Positions 7,788 to 15,243 are shown, numbered from the stretch's first letter. The stretch is 26,601 bases of DNA from Nitrospira sp. UBA5699 (GCA_002420105.1 DIHJ01000076.1:1-26601); one strand, 5' to 3'. Program-made: numbers and translations. Notes: generated by a model from the sequence alone, not told the origin.

Positions 7788-7835
7788 GACTGAAAAGCGG
7801 GGTCAGGTCTTGCAATCACACATTGGTCACCAGAT
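7786..7835 (+). repeat. Possible border sequence of a lost mobile or REP-type element
   Basis: Immediately where DHH homology ends, the sequence has the form TGAAAAGCGGGGTCAGGTCT followed by TGCAATCACACATTG. I associate this kind of GGGGTCAGGTCTTGCA word with flanks of IS200-like / REP-associated tyrosine transposases, but this is from memory and no transposase is present. It marks the truncation breakpoint. Confidence 0.3.
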
Positions 7836-7884
7836 GAAACCAGGGTGTGGTCGTGCATTCATACCTCCCCCCGGCAGGTGCCGT

Positions 7885-8214
7885 TCAGCGACCAGCTCGG
7901 GCGGCCATGGCGAAGTGGAAAAAATACCGGTCAAGAGAGGCCAGGTCGCTGCCGTAGGTGGTCCCGCCGAACATGGCGTCGCACAGGAGTTCGCGCGCGC
8001 GCGTGAGTTCTTTCCGCCGGCCTTTCCACCGCTCGTCCGCGATCGTTAAGTCCAGCAGTTCCACGGCGCGGTCGAAAGCTTGTTCGCAGCGCTGCGGGTC
8101 TTTCCCATACCAACGGGCTGCGCGCGCCACATCGCTGCCGACATTGGCGAGTTGCTCCACGAGCGAAAGCGAGTGCCAGCGTCCGGCAGCGAGTTGTCCG
8201 TGAATGGGTGCCAT
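7885..8214 (-). CDS. 109-aa helical protein paired with DUF5674
   Basis: The protein is mainly helical, with a conserved-looking core: GQLAAGRWHSLSLVEQLANVGSDVARA (residues 6-32), AFDRAVELLDLTIADERWKGRRKEL and YFFHFAMAARAG at the end. I recall short proteins of this pattern as hypotheticals in many bacteria, but no function is known to me. It starts 9 bp after the stop of the DUF5674 gene, so the two are almost certainly co-transcribed and probably coupled. It has no signal peptide or membrane segment, so it is cytoplasmic. Its coding sense overlaps and discredits the 3' part of the opposite-strand open frame that continues from the DHH remnant. Confidence 0.75.
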   Translation of the reverse strand: MAPIHGQLAAGRWHSLSLVEQLANVGSDVARAARWYGKDPQRCEQAFDRAVELLDLTIADERWKGRRKELTRARELLCDAMFGGTTYGSDLASLDRYFFHFAMAARAGR

Positions 8215-8223
8215 GGTGAGCGG

Positions 8224-8571
8224 CTAGCCCTGCACTAATCGATTGATGATAGCCCTGACAGCGTCGCGGATCTCTGCACGCTCGACGTAGCGGGAACGAT
8301 TTCCCCCTGATGGACGCACATTGATCATCGAATCGAATTCAATCCATTCCGCAGCGGGGCGTCCCGGATAGAGATTGATGCCCCATAGGCTTTTTTGCCG
8401 CGAGCCCTGCTCTAAGAGCACAGCCTCCTCGTCGGAATGCAATTCGCCGCCGATGGCCATGATGCCCTGATCGACATCCACAACGGCCTTGACCATGTCC
8501 CCGAACTGTTGTGTCGCCATCGTGTTCAGGTCTGCTTTAGTCACACTCGTTCGAATAACAAGAATCTCCAT
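8224..8571 (-). CDS. DUF5674 family protein
   Basis: The ATG at 8571 gives MEILVIRTSVTKADLNTMA, the normal DUF5674 beginning; the open frame continues to 8649 but without a better start. The 115-aa product carries the family core almost entirely: QFGDMVKAVVDVDQGIMAIGG, ELHSDEEAVLLEQGS, LWGINLYPGRP, EWIEFDSMINVRPSGGNRSR, and a helical C-terminus (IRDAVRAIINRLV). The many invariant acidic and aromatic residues suggest a catalytic or ligand-binding pocket, but the family has no established function that I know. It is the first gene of a two-gene leftward unit and lies about 200 bp from a decayed HicB-like antitoxin. Confidence 0.85.
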   Translation of the reverse strand: MEILVIRTSVTKADLNTMATQQFGDMVKAVVDVDQGIMAIGGELHSDEEAVLLEQGSRQKSLWGINLYPGRPAAEWIEFDSMINVRPSGGNRSRYVERAEIRDAVRAIINRLVQG

Positions 8572-8768
8572 GATGCCCTGTGGAAAGTTTGAAACGCAGC
8601 GGGTACGGTACGCAAGATTGCGGGTTGCACCTGTTTCTGTCAACCGCAAAGTTGTCTGCAGGGAAGGGGAAGCGGGGGGAAGGTCAGGACCACCGCTTTA
8701 CCGAAGAGCCTCAGCGAGCACAAAGGGCTATCTGGCCGCTCCGCTCCCGCCCTTGCCTATGCTTGCCG

Positions 8769-8892
8769 CTGTGGCAGGATCAGGGGGGCAGTGGCTCGGC
8801 TACTTGCAGGACTATCCGGACTACTGGACCCAAGGGGAGTCATTCGAAGACCTCCAGACCCAGCTATAAGGATCTGTGCATCGAGCTGAGTC
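8769..8892 (+). pseudogene. Frameshifted remnant of a HicB-like antitoxin
   Basis: Joined across frames the sequence reads LWQDQGG, then QWLGYLQDYPDYWTQGESFEDLQTQ, then KDLCIELS. This is the conserved N-terminal block of HicB-family antitoxins (WxGYLxxYPDYxTQGESxxxLxxxLKxL). The first shift is at the G-run near 8783. The second is at CAGCTATAAGG (8863-8873), where one extra base turns the expected Leu-Lys into a stop. No start codon or C-terminal part is recognisable and no HicA gene is nearby. It is therefore a relic of a toxin-antitoxin or orphan HicB locus. Confidence 0.7.
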
Positions 8893-9186
8893 TTCCCTGG
8901 TCCAACCATCTCTGCGAGAGCTTACCCATGGGATGAGCAGGCAACTTTCGTCGATCATCGTCTTTGAAGAATTGTGCAAGCCCCGTATGCTTGAAACTCT
9001 CGATCACCCTGCCATCCTGCGCCCGTCAGGGCTGACCGTCAAGCAAGGCTTTACAACGATGGCTGTTCTTCTCTTTCCCCTATCTTGTAAAGGGGAGAGC
9101 CCGGCTGGAAGTATGGGAGGGCTGACGAACGACAGGACCCGTCTTCTTCTCCTTTTTTATTCTAAGCGGACCGACCGGCTGTTTTC

Positions 9187-9269
9187 GCGGGCATCAGGAC
9201 TCTGCTGTGTCCGCCGTTGCTGAACCGGCGCGTCCCGCCAAGCGGGTGGCCCGCCTTGTTCGAAGGTCC
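9187..9269 (+). repeat. 83-bp degenerate direct repeat, copy 1
   Basis: It starts GCGGGCATCAGGACTCTGCT and ends CCTTGTTCGAAGGTCC. Aligned without gaps to 9415-9497 it matches at 69 of 83 positions by hand count. A shorter partial copy (TGCTTGAGCGGGCATAGGGC) begins near 9298. Confidence 0.7.
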
Positions 9270-9414
9270 ATGCGCCCTCATCAAAGGGGTGTCTGGCTGC
9301 TTGAGCGGGCATAGGGCCTTGTGTTTCTACCGTAGCCCATCCAAATGGTTTTCACCGGCCGCCAATTATGCTCCTCTTGCCGCTTTACCGTTTTGGGGAT
9401 AGCCACCTGCTTGA

Positions 9415-9497
9415 GCGGGCATTAGGGCCCTGTTGTGTGCGACGTTGCTGAGCTGAAGCGGCCCGCAGAGCGGGTGGCCCACCTTGTTCGAAGGTCC
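9415..9497 (+). repeat. 83-bp degenerate direct repeat, copy 2
   Basis: It starts GCGGGCATTAGGGCCCTGTT and ends CCTTGTTCGAAGGTCC. It is the same length as copy 1 with no indels. The best conserved parts are the first 10 bp and the last about 25 bp. Confidence 0.7.
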
Positions 9498-9521
9498 GTT
9501 CAAGCTGGCTTGGAACGGACC
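9493..9521. repeat. Perfect 9-bp inverted repeat (hairpin)
   Basis: GGTCCGTTC (9493-9501) pairs with GAACGGACC (9513-9521) around AAGCTGGCTTG, which can itself extend the stem (AAG/CTT). No T-run follows, so this is not a canonical terminator. It overlaps the end of repeat copy 2. Confidence 0.7.
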
Positions 9522-9718
9522 AAGTTGTGCGGCCAAGTGGAAGCGAAGCTTACGGCGGACTTAACAGAGCCCTTGCTCAAGCGAAGGCAGCGTGGCTATC
9601 CCTGGGCCTCCCTCTCTTGCATATTTTTCTTCAGCCCCCGTACAATAGCCATCTTCGAGCCTAACTCATTGGCTTTCTTGTTGGTTTGAGCCAGTTTGAG
9701 GGGAGGATCAAGGCCGGT

Positions 9719-11617
9719 ATGCGCATTGAGTATTCCAAGGGCGAACGGGCCTCCAAAGAACTGATCCTCCTCCATCGCCAGACCTCCGAAGCCACCAGCG
9801 GCCGGAAGATGAAGGTCATGCTGATCTTCCCGCCCGACTGGTTCCCCAGCGAGCCTTACCTTTCCCTTCCCTCCCTCACCGCCGTCCTCCGCCAGGCAGG
9901 CCATACGGTCATCCAAAAAGACATCAATCTCGAGATGTGGGACTGGTACTTCAGCGAGGACTTCTTGAAGAAGGTCCTGCGCAAGGTGCCCCAGCAGCTC
10001 GACCGGCTCCGCAAGCTCTCCAAGAAGCGTGAGCTGAGCGAGGCTGAGATGGATTTGCAGATGGCGCTCTGTGACCTGACCAGGCAGAAGATCGACGAGC
10101 TGATCAAGAAGGCGGAGAGGGCCAAGGCTGTCATCCGCGGAGAAGCTTTTTACGATATCGACCAGTTGGAGTGGGCTATTCAAGTCTTCCGCGAGGTCAC
10201 GTCGGTGATCTCGATGGTCTATTTCCCGGCGCGGATCTGCATGCCTCCGATGGAGACGGATCTCTCGTACAAAGTCTTCGTCTCGTCCGAAATCATGGAC
10301 GCGGTGAACGATACCCAGGTGAATATCTACCGCGACGTGTTCGACCAGTTGGTCAAGCCGGTGATCGAGGCCGAGCAGCCGGACGTGGTCGGCATCTCGA
10401 TCGTGTTGCAGCAGCAGCTGTTCTCCACCATGACCTTCTGTGCCCTCATCAAGCAGCACTTTCCCCATATCCACGTGACGATCGGCGGCAATACGGTGAC
10501 GCGCCTGCGCGACGTGCTGCCCCAGTCGCCGCTGTTCCAATACTTCGACAGCGCCGTGGTCTATGAAGGGGAGACCGCCTTCGTGCAGCTGGTCTCAGCG
10601 GTGGGCGCAAAGCGGAGCCTGGCCGAGGTGCCCAATACCATCTATAAGGACGAGACCGGGGTGCATACGTCCGCGACGAGCTATGCGGAAGACATGCATG
10701 CTCTCCCGCCGCCGGATTTCGACGGCCTGCCGCTCGAGAAGTATTTCGTCCCGACGAAGATCCTGCCCTATCTTGCGACGAGGGGCTGCTACTGGGGCCG
10801 CTGCGAGTTCTGCGACCACGGCGAGGGCTATACGGCGGGCTACCGGTCGAAGAAGATCCAGGACATCCTCGGAGAGATCCAGCACCTGCACGACAAGTAC
10901 GGGGCGAAGCATTTTCACTTCACGGACGAGTCCTACCCGCCGGCGCTATTTAGAAAGCTGGCCCGCGGCTTGATCGACTCGAAGATGGGCATCTTCTGGA
11001 CGACGCACATGCGGTTTGAAAAAAGCCTGCTCGAAGAGCAAGTCTGGCGGGACGCGCGCGACTCCGGCTGCCGCTACCTCCATTTCGGCTATGAGTCGGG
11101 GAACGAGCGGGTGCTGAAGCTGATGGACAAGGCGACGACGACGGAGATCATGACGAAGCACCTCCGGCTCACGGCCGACGCCGGCATCTGGAACCACTGC
11201 ATGGGCTTCTTCGGCTTCCCCGGCGAGACGAGGGAGGAGGCCTGGTCGTCGGTGGAGTTCCTGGAGCAGAACAAGGACCACGTCCATTCGCTGGGCTTCG
11301 GCACCTTCGACCTCGGCCGGCACAACCCGGTGGCGAAGCATCCGGAGAAGTTCGGCGTGACGGCCTACAAGAACCCGGAGTGGGACCTGGCGCTCGACTA
11401 CTACTACACGGTGAAGGACGGGATGAGCATCGAGGAGGCGGAGCGGGTGTTCCAGGAATTCGAACGGAACCACAACCCGGGCTGGGACCTGCGGCTCTAC
11501 ATCAGGGAATATATCTTCCTGTACATCTGCAAGTTCGGGCTCGCGAAGCTGCCGGACCTGCAATATCAGGCCGTGAAGACGGCGGGGGTGACACCGACGC
11601 TGGCGGGGAAGATGTGA
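9719..11617 (+). CDS. B12-binding-domain radical SAM protein (copy 1)
   Basis: A cytoplasmic iron-sulphur enzyme that would cleave S-adenosylmethionine and probably uses cobalamin. The N-terminus (about 30-75) has the B12-fold opening KVMLIFPPDW with LSLPSLTAVLRQAGHTVIQKD. A helical insert spans about 75-215. The B12 fold resumes at PDVVGISIVLQQQ and HVTIGGN. The radical SAM barrel follows with GCYWGRCEFCDHG, cysteines 357, 362 and 365 spaced C-X4-C-X2-C instead of the usual C-X3-C-X2-C. Then come FTDESYPP, YLHFGYESGNERVL and GFFGFPGETREEAW, typical of the group. No DxHxxG motif is evident. ATG 9719 has CAAGG 5 nt upstream; TTG 9686 is an alternative. The substrate is unknown. A full-length paralogue follows 86 bp downstream. 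Confidence 0.9.
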   Translation: MRIEYSKGERASKELILLHRQTSEATSGRKMKVMLIFPPDWFPSEPYLSLPSLTAVLRQAGHTVIQKDINLEMWDWYFSEDFLKKVLRKVPQQLDRLRKLSKKRELSEAEMDLQMALCDLTRQKIDELIKKAERAKAVIRGEAFYDIDQLEWAIQVFREVTSVISMVYFPARICMPPMETDLSYKVFVSSEIMDAVNDTQVNIYRDVFDQLVKPVIEAEQPDVVGISIVLQQQLFSTMTFCALIKQHFPHIHVTIGGNTVTRLRDVLPQSPLFQYFDSAVVYEGETAFVQLVSAVGAKRSLAEVPNTIYKDETGVHTSATSYAEDMHALPPPDFDGLPLEKYFVPTKILPYLATRGCYWGRCEFCDHGEGYTAGYRSKKIQDILGEIQHLHDKYGAKHFHFTDESYPPALFRKLARGLIDSKMGIFWTTHMRFEKSLLEEQVWRDARDSGCRYLHFGYESGNERVLKLMDKATTTEIMTKHLRLTADAGIWNHCMGFFGFPGETREEAWSSVEFLEQNKDHVHSLGFGTFDLGRHNPVAKHPEKFGVTAYKNPEWDLALDYYYTVKDGMSIEEAERVFQEFERNHNPGWDLRLYIREYIFLYICKFGLAKLPDLQYQAVKTAGVTPTLAGKM

Positions 11618-11620
11618 ACA

Positions 11621-11690
11621 GGGGGTAGAGGGGGTATGAAGGGGTAACGGGATAGTGGGGTAAAGGGGTAAAGAGGGGTACAGGGATAGA
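11621..11690 (+). repeat. GGGGTA short tandem repeat, possible G-quadruplex tract
   Basis: Between two co-directional radical SAM genes lie eight G-runs of 3-5 bases, most of the form GGGGTA plus a few spacer bases, all on the coding strand. They would fall in the untranslated leader of the second gene if the two are co-transcribed. The same GGGGTA word reappears as an inverted pair at 17044-17143. Confidence 0.8.
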
Positions 11691-11703
11691 GAAAGAGAAG
11701 ACG

Positions 11704-13653
11704 ATGAGCAGTTCCGGACTCGTACAGATCGACGGGCTGACGCCCATTAAGAAGGAAGATCGCAAGACCTCCAAGGTCATGTTGCTCTTTCCGCCCGAGT
11801 GGGTGCCGACGGCGCCCTATCTGGCGCTGCCTTCGCTGACTGCGGTGCTACGCGGAGCGGGGCATACCGTCATCCAGCGTGACATCAACATCGAGATGTA
11901 CGACCACTTCTTCACGATGGAGTTCCTGATCTGGGTGAAGGGGCGGTTGGGCATGCAGCTCAAGCCCCTTCAAGATAGAGAGAAGGCCGGGACGCTGACG
12001 GAACGCGAGGCGGATCAGAAGGCCGTGCTCGAGCAGACCTATGCGGTGGACGTGTTCGACCTGGCGGAGCGGGCCGAGGATGCCAAGCGGATCGTGCGGG
12101 GCGAGCGGTTCTACGAGGCGGACAAGCTCGAGACGGCGCTGAACTGCTTCCGCGAGGTGATGCAGTACATCTCGGCCGCCTACTATCCGGCCTCGCTCGT
12201 CTTCTATCCGATGGAAAGCAACCTGGGCTATCGGCCGGGCGTCTCGAAGGAAGTCTTCGCCTGCCTCGACGACGAGCAGGTGAACGTGTACCGCGACATC
12301 TGCAACCAGCTGGTGCTGCCGTCGGTCGCCAAGGACAAGCCGGACGTGGTCGGGGTGTCGATCGGCACGCAGATGCAACTCCTGGCCGGTCTGACCTTCT
12401 GCAAGATGCTCAAGGAGACCTTCCCGAACATTCACGTCGTGGTGGGCGGGAATGTGATCACCAGGTTGCAGGAGGAGCTGCCGCACCACGAGCGGTTCTT
12501 CACGGAGGTCTTCGACTCGGCGATCCTCTACGAGGGCGAGCACGCCCTGCTCTGGCTCATCGAGGCCCTGAACGGCCAGCGCGACATCGCCGCGGTCCCG
12601 AACCTCATGTATCGCGACGCCCACGGCGTGCAGCAGAGCAAGGAAGTTTATACGGAGAAGACGCAGGCGCTGCCGCTGCCGGACTTCGACGGGCTGCCGC
12701 TGGACCATTACTTTGTGCCGGAGCGGATCATTCCCTATCTCGCGACGCGCGGCTGTTACTGGGGCCGCTGCACCTTCTGCGACCACGGGCAGGGCTATTT
12801 CGACCAGTACCGCGGCATGACGGCGCAGCTGGTCGTCGAGCAGGTGAAGGCGCTGCGGGACAAGTACCAGTGCCGGCATTTTCTGTTCAGCGACGAGTCC
12901 TATCCGCCGGCGCTGTTCAAGAAGGTCTCGCAGATGCTGGTCGATCAGAACGTCGGGATCAAGTGGACGACGCTGATCCGGTTCGAGGAGACCCTTCAAG
13001 ATCAGGCCATCTGGGACCTGGCCGCCAAGGCCGGCTGCTGCACGCTCTATTACGGGATGGAATCGGCGAACGAGCGGGTGCTGAACCTCATGGACAAGCA
13101 CGCGAAGAAGAGCGTGATCCAAAACAATCTGCACCAGGCGGCGAAGGCCGGCATCTGGAACCACGTGATGGCCTTCTACGGCTTCCCCGGCGAAACCCGC
13201 GAAGAGGCGCTGGAGACCAGGCAGTTCGTCATCGACAACCAGCCGGTGATCCATTCGGTGGAGCTGTTCTACTTCGTGGCCTATCGGCATACGCCGATGG
13301 TGCGCAATCCGGAGAAGTTCGGTATCACGATCCACAAGCAGGAGGAGTACGATCTGCCGCTCGACTACTACTACACGCTGAACGAGCCGGTGGGGATCTC
13401 CTGTCTGGACGCGATGCAGCTCTGCGAAGAGTTTTACAAGAACGATTTTCAGCCCTGGGCGGTGCGCGTGAACGCCCGCGAGCACGTGTTCCTCTACATC
13501 TCGAAGTTCGGGACGAACAAGCTGCCGCAGATCTACGCGCAGCGGCAGACGGTGGGCGTGTCCGACAGCGTGTCGGGATTGGTCACGTGGCCGGTGGCGA
13601 TGGGCGAAGGCGACGATGGGATGAGCCGCGTGGTGAGCCACGGGGTGGGGTGA
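11704..13653 (+). CDS. B12-binding-domain radical SAM protein (copy 2)
   Basis: A paralogue of the preceding gene, alignable along its whole length in the same domain order: B12-fold start VMLLFPPEWVP (about 25-35), helical insert, PDVVGVSIGTQMQL and HVVVGGN, then the radical SAM cluster GCYWGRCTFCDHGQGY with Cys351, Cys356 and Cys359 (again C-X4-C-X2-C). SDESYPPALFKK, CCTLYYGMESANERVL and AFYGFPGETREEAL follow. The C-terminal about 110 residues (YDLPLDYYYTLNEPVG to VFLYISKFGTNKLPQ) correspond to the same tail in copy 1, a family-specific domain beyond the barrel. ATG 11704 has only a weak GAGAAG site. Differences cluster in the helical insert and just after the cysteine motif, so the pair may act on different substrates or as a heterodimer; both ideas are inference. 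Confidence 0.9.
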   Translation: MSSSGLVQIDGLTPIKKEDRKTSKVMLLFPPEWVPTAPYLALPSLTAVLRGAGHTVIQRDINIEMYDHFFTMEFLIWVKGRLGMQLKPLQDREKAGTLTEREADQKAVLEQTYAVDVFDLAERAEDAKRIVRGERFYEADKLETALNCFREVMQYISAAYYPASLVFYPMESNLGYRPGVSKEVFACLDDEQVNVYRDICNQLVLPSVAKDKPDVVGVSIGTQMQLLAGLTFCKMLKETFPNIHVVVGGNVITRLQEELPHHERFFTEVFDSAILYEGEHALLWLIEALNGQRDIAAVPNLMYRDAHGVQQSKEVYTEKTQALPLPDFDGLPLDHYFVPERIIPYLATRGCYWGRCTFCDHGQGYFDQYRGMTAQLVVEQVKALRDKYQCRHFLFSDESYPPALFKKVSQMLVDQNVGIKWTTLIRFEETLQDQAIWDLAAKAGCCTLYYGMESANERVLNLMDKHAKKSVIQNNLHQAAKAGIWNHVMAFYGFPGETREEALETRQFVIDNQPVIHSVELFYFVAYRHTPMVRNPEKFGITIHKQEEYDLPLDYYYTLNEPVGISCLDAMQLCEEFYKNDFQPWAVRVNAREHVFLYISKFGTNKLPQIYAQRQTVGVSDSVSGLVTWPVAMGEGDDGMSRVVSHGVG

Positions 13654-13654
13654 T

Positions 13655-13718
13655 GAAGGTTGAGGCTAAGGTCAAGGTGTAGGTCGGAAACTCAGCCTTA
13701 ACCTCAACCTCAGCCTTC
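13655..13718. repeat. 28-bp imperfect inverted repeat built of GAGGTT-type words
   Basis: The left arm 13655-13682 and right arm 13691-13718 align without gaps at 21 of 28 positions by hand, with some of the rest G-U pairs, around an 8-nt loop. The right arm runs into the last two codons and stop of the leftward gene. It sits between convergent genes and may act as a two-way terminator, though no T-run is present. Confidence 0.75.
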
Positions 13719-13964
13719 AGTGTCCGGGACCAGTACCACCGAGAGCAGGGCATAGGCGGCCTCGATTTTCCTGGTCATGTCCTCGGCCTGCGTGTAGGCC
13801 TGCATGTAGGCTTTGGGGTTGTTCGTGAGGTTGGCGCAGCGGGCGGGGTTCCAGTTGTAGAGCTGCACGCGTTTGGCCCGTTCGAGGCCCTCCCGGGTGG
13901 TCGGGAGCGTGAGCCCGAGAAGCTTGAGTGCGTGGAACACGTCCTTTTCCGTAATGCCGGCCAT
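13710..13964 (-). CDS. Small (84-aa) protein with a faint J-domain-like pattern
   Basis: It is transcribed away from the third radical SAM gene, with 38 bp between the two starts, and converges on copy 2. The protein is soluble and helical: EKDVFHALKLLGL, then LERAKRVQLYNWNPARCANLTNN, then MTRKIEAAYALLSVV. The order helix, WNPAR loop, Asn/Ala-rich helix and IxxAYxLL recalls a DnaJ J-domain (WHPDK loop, final INxAYxxL helix), but the catalytic HPD is replaced, so it could not stimulate Hsp70 in the normal way. The resemblance is my own reading and weak. Its tight embedding among radical SAM genes suggests a link, perhaps as an accessory protein. The start is the only ATG that fits; Shine-Dalgarno is poor. 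Confidence 0.6.
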   Translation of the reverse strand: MAGITEKDVFHALKLLGLTLPTTREGLERAKRVQLYNWNPARCANLTNNPKAYMQAYTQAEDMTRKIEAAYALLSVVLVPDTEG

Positions 13965-14002
13965 TGGACGAGTCTGACAAACGATCTTAGATCTGTCAAT
14001 TC

Positions 14003-15241
14003 ATGCCGACGCCGATTCCCATCCTTCAGCCCGCGCCGATCTTCACCAGAAAAGACTATCGCGAGGTCCTGCGCCGCGAGATGGACGCCGGGAAGATTCC
14101 GCTCAGCCTCGGGCGCGATTGCCCGGTGAAGTGCGAGTTCTGCTACGAGCTCGATCATTCCTACCGCGAAACCCTCGATCCCCCCAAGACCACCGACGAG
14201 GATTGGAAGTACATCCTCGACTACATCAGCAGAAAGCCGACGGACCCGAAGCAGTTCTGGGTGCTGGGCGGCAACGAGTACATGGAATGGACCGACCTGT
14301 TCCTCCATCCCAAGGCGATGGAATGGGTGGAGGACTTCCTGAAGTACACGGACAAGAGCATCCAGTTCTTCACGGTCGGGTTCGTCCACGTACCGAAGAT
14401 CCACCAGTTGGTCGCGCAGTATCCGGGGCGGATCAATTTCGAGCTGTCGGTCATCACGCTGAGCGACTACCGCCAGCGGCTGATGCCCCACGCGCCCTCG
14501 GTGAAGCATCTCATGAAGGTGCTGGACGGCCCGGCGGTCTCCTCGGCGAACTTCTACGCCTTCGACGCCCATACGATGTCGAAGGACGCCGTGACGATTT
14601 CGGGCGTCAACCGGACGTGCGTGCTCTGGATGGGGACGTTGACGCCGGTGCGGGGGTTGCGGGAGGAGACGGCCGGCCTGATGCGGCAGGGGCGCAAGCA
14701 TCTGCCGGAGGAGGCGATCCGGATCTACGACGCCGGCCTGCCGAATCTCCAGACGATCCACACCGAGGCCTACACGACCGCGTTCCTGAGCCGCAGACGG
14801 ATCGTGAGCCTCTTCGATTCCCTCGAACTGGAAAAGAAGGACACGGTCGTCATGGCCTGGAGCGTGTACAAGATCCTGACGACCTACCGGAAGAACCGGG
14901 CGAAGTTCCTCTACGTGCCGAACGCGATGCTCCAGGGCGACTCCGACTGCACCGTGCTGCTCACGTTCGACGACATCGCCAGGCGGCTGACGAAGGAGAA
15001 GGTGGTCCACATCCCCAAGTGCGTCATGCAGTCCGGGCGCGGACCCTACACCGACATCACCGGCGTGACGCTGGAGCAGTTCATGAAGAAGACCGGAGTG
15101 AAAGTGAAGGTCCTCCACAAGATCGACACGCGCTTCGCGAACGAGCAGCTGTACAAGAACGGGTCGCTTCAGAATTACGTCGAGAATTACGTGCGGAATC
15201 CGATGACGCAGTCGTATGAAGCCTTGCCGCGCCCCGCATAG
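14003..15241 (+). CDS. Radical SAM protein without B12 domain
   Basis: A 412-aa cytoplasmic enzyme with the canonical cluster motif CPVKCEFCYE (Cys40, Cys44, Cys47, C-X3-C-X2-C), where a [4Fe-4S] cluster would bind S-adenosylmethionine. FWVLGGNEYMEW at about residues 85-96 corresponds to the GGE-type S-adenosylmethionine contact. The barrel continues through QFFTVGFVHVPKIH, NFELSVITLSDY and TISGVNRTCVLWMGTLTPVRG. The C-terminal quarter has IPKCVMQSGRGPYTDITGVTLEQF, a possible extra domain with a single cysteine near 345; I do not recognise it. There is no classical SPASM set of cysteines. It lies downstream of two B12/radical SAM genes and just before phzF, so a shared pathway is plausible but unproven. 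Confidence 0.87.
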   Translation: MPTPIPILQPAPIFTRKDYREVLRREMDAGKIPLSLGRDCPVKCEFCYELDHSYRETLDPPKTTDEDWKYILDYISRKPTDPKQFWVLGGNEYMEWTDLFLHPKAMEWVEDFLKYTDKSIQFFTVGFVHVPKIHQLVAQYPGRINFELSVITLSDYRQRLMPHAPSVKHLMKVLDGPAVSSANFYAFDAHTMSKDAVTISGVNRTCVLWMGTLTPVRGLREETAGLMRQGRKHLPEEAIRIYDAGLPNLQTIHTEAYTTAFLSRRRIVSLFDSLELEKKDTVVMAWSVYKILTTYRKNRAKFLYVPNAMLQGDSDCTVLLTFDDIARRLTKEKVVHIPKCVMQSGRGPYTDITGVTLEQFMKKTGVKVKVLHKIDTRFANEQLYKNGSLQNYVENYVRNPMTQSYEALPRPA

Positions 15242-15243
15242 CA

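Larger units (their letters stand above)
8893..9718. other. Long gene-free stretch with degenerate repeats
   Basis: I find no gene here: the open frames are short, lack ribosome binding sites and have no family resemblance. The content is a diverged 83-bp direct repeat, a shorter partial copy and one clear hairpin, listed separately. Together with the DHH and HicB relics it marks an eroded accessory region. The last 20 bp carry GGGGAGG and CAAGG ahead of the first radical SAM gene. Confidence 0.6.

Noticed and set aside
7788..8049. The C-terminal part of the open frame that continues from the DHH fragment
   Set aside because: DHH similarity ends at about 7787 and the rest lies antisense to the better-supported 109-aa gene.
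11621..11690. A CRISPR array or telomere-like sequence
   Set aside because: Units are only 6-10 bp with irregular spacing, there are no unique spacers of constant length, and no cas gene is present.
11848..13641. A 597-codon open frame antisense to the second B12/radical SAM gene
   Set aside because: It is the mirror of a GC-rich gene; the translation is dominated by His, Arg, Leu and Val, has no domain pattern and no ribosome binding site.
13976..13997. A GACA-GATC-TTA-GATC-TGTC palindrome between divergent starts as an operator
   Set aside because: The half-sites are asymmetric by three bases and the gap is only 38 bp; plausible but unsupported.
13775..15118. A 447-codon open frame antisense to the third radical SAM gene
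   Set aside because: Low-complexity His/Arg/Leu composition; the opposite strand holds the cluster motif and conserved barrel.
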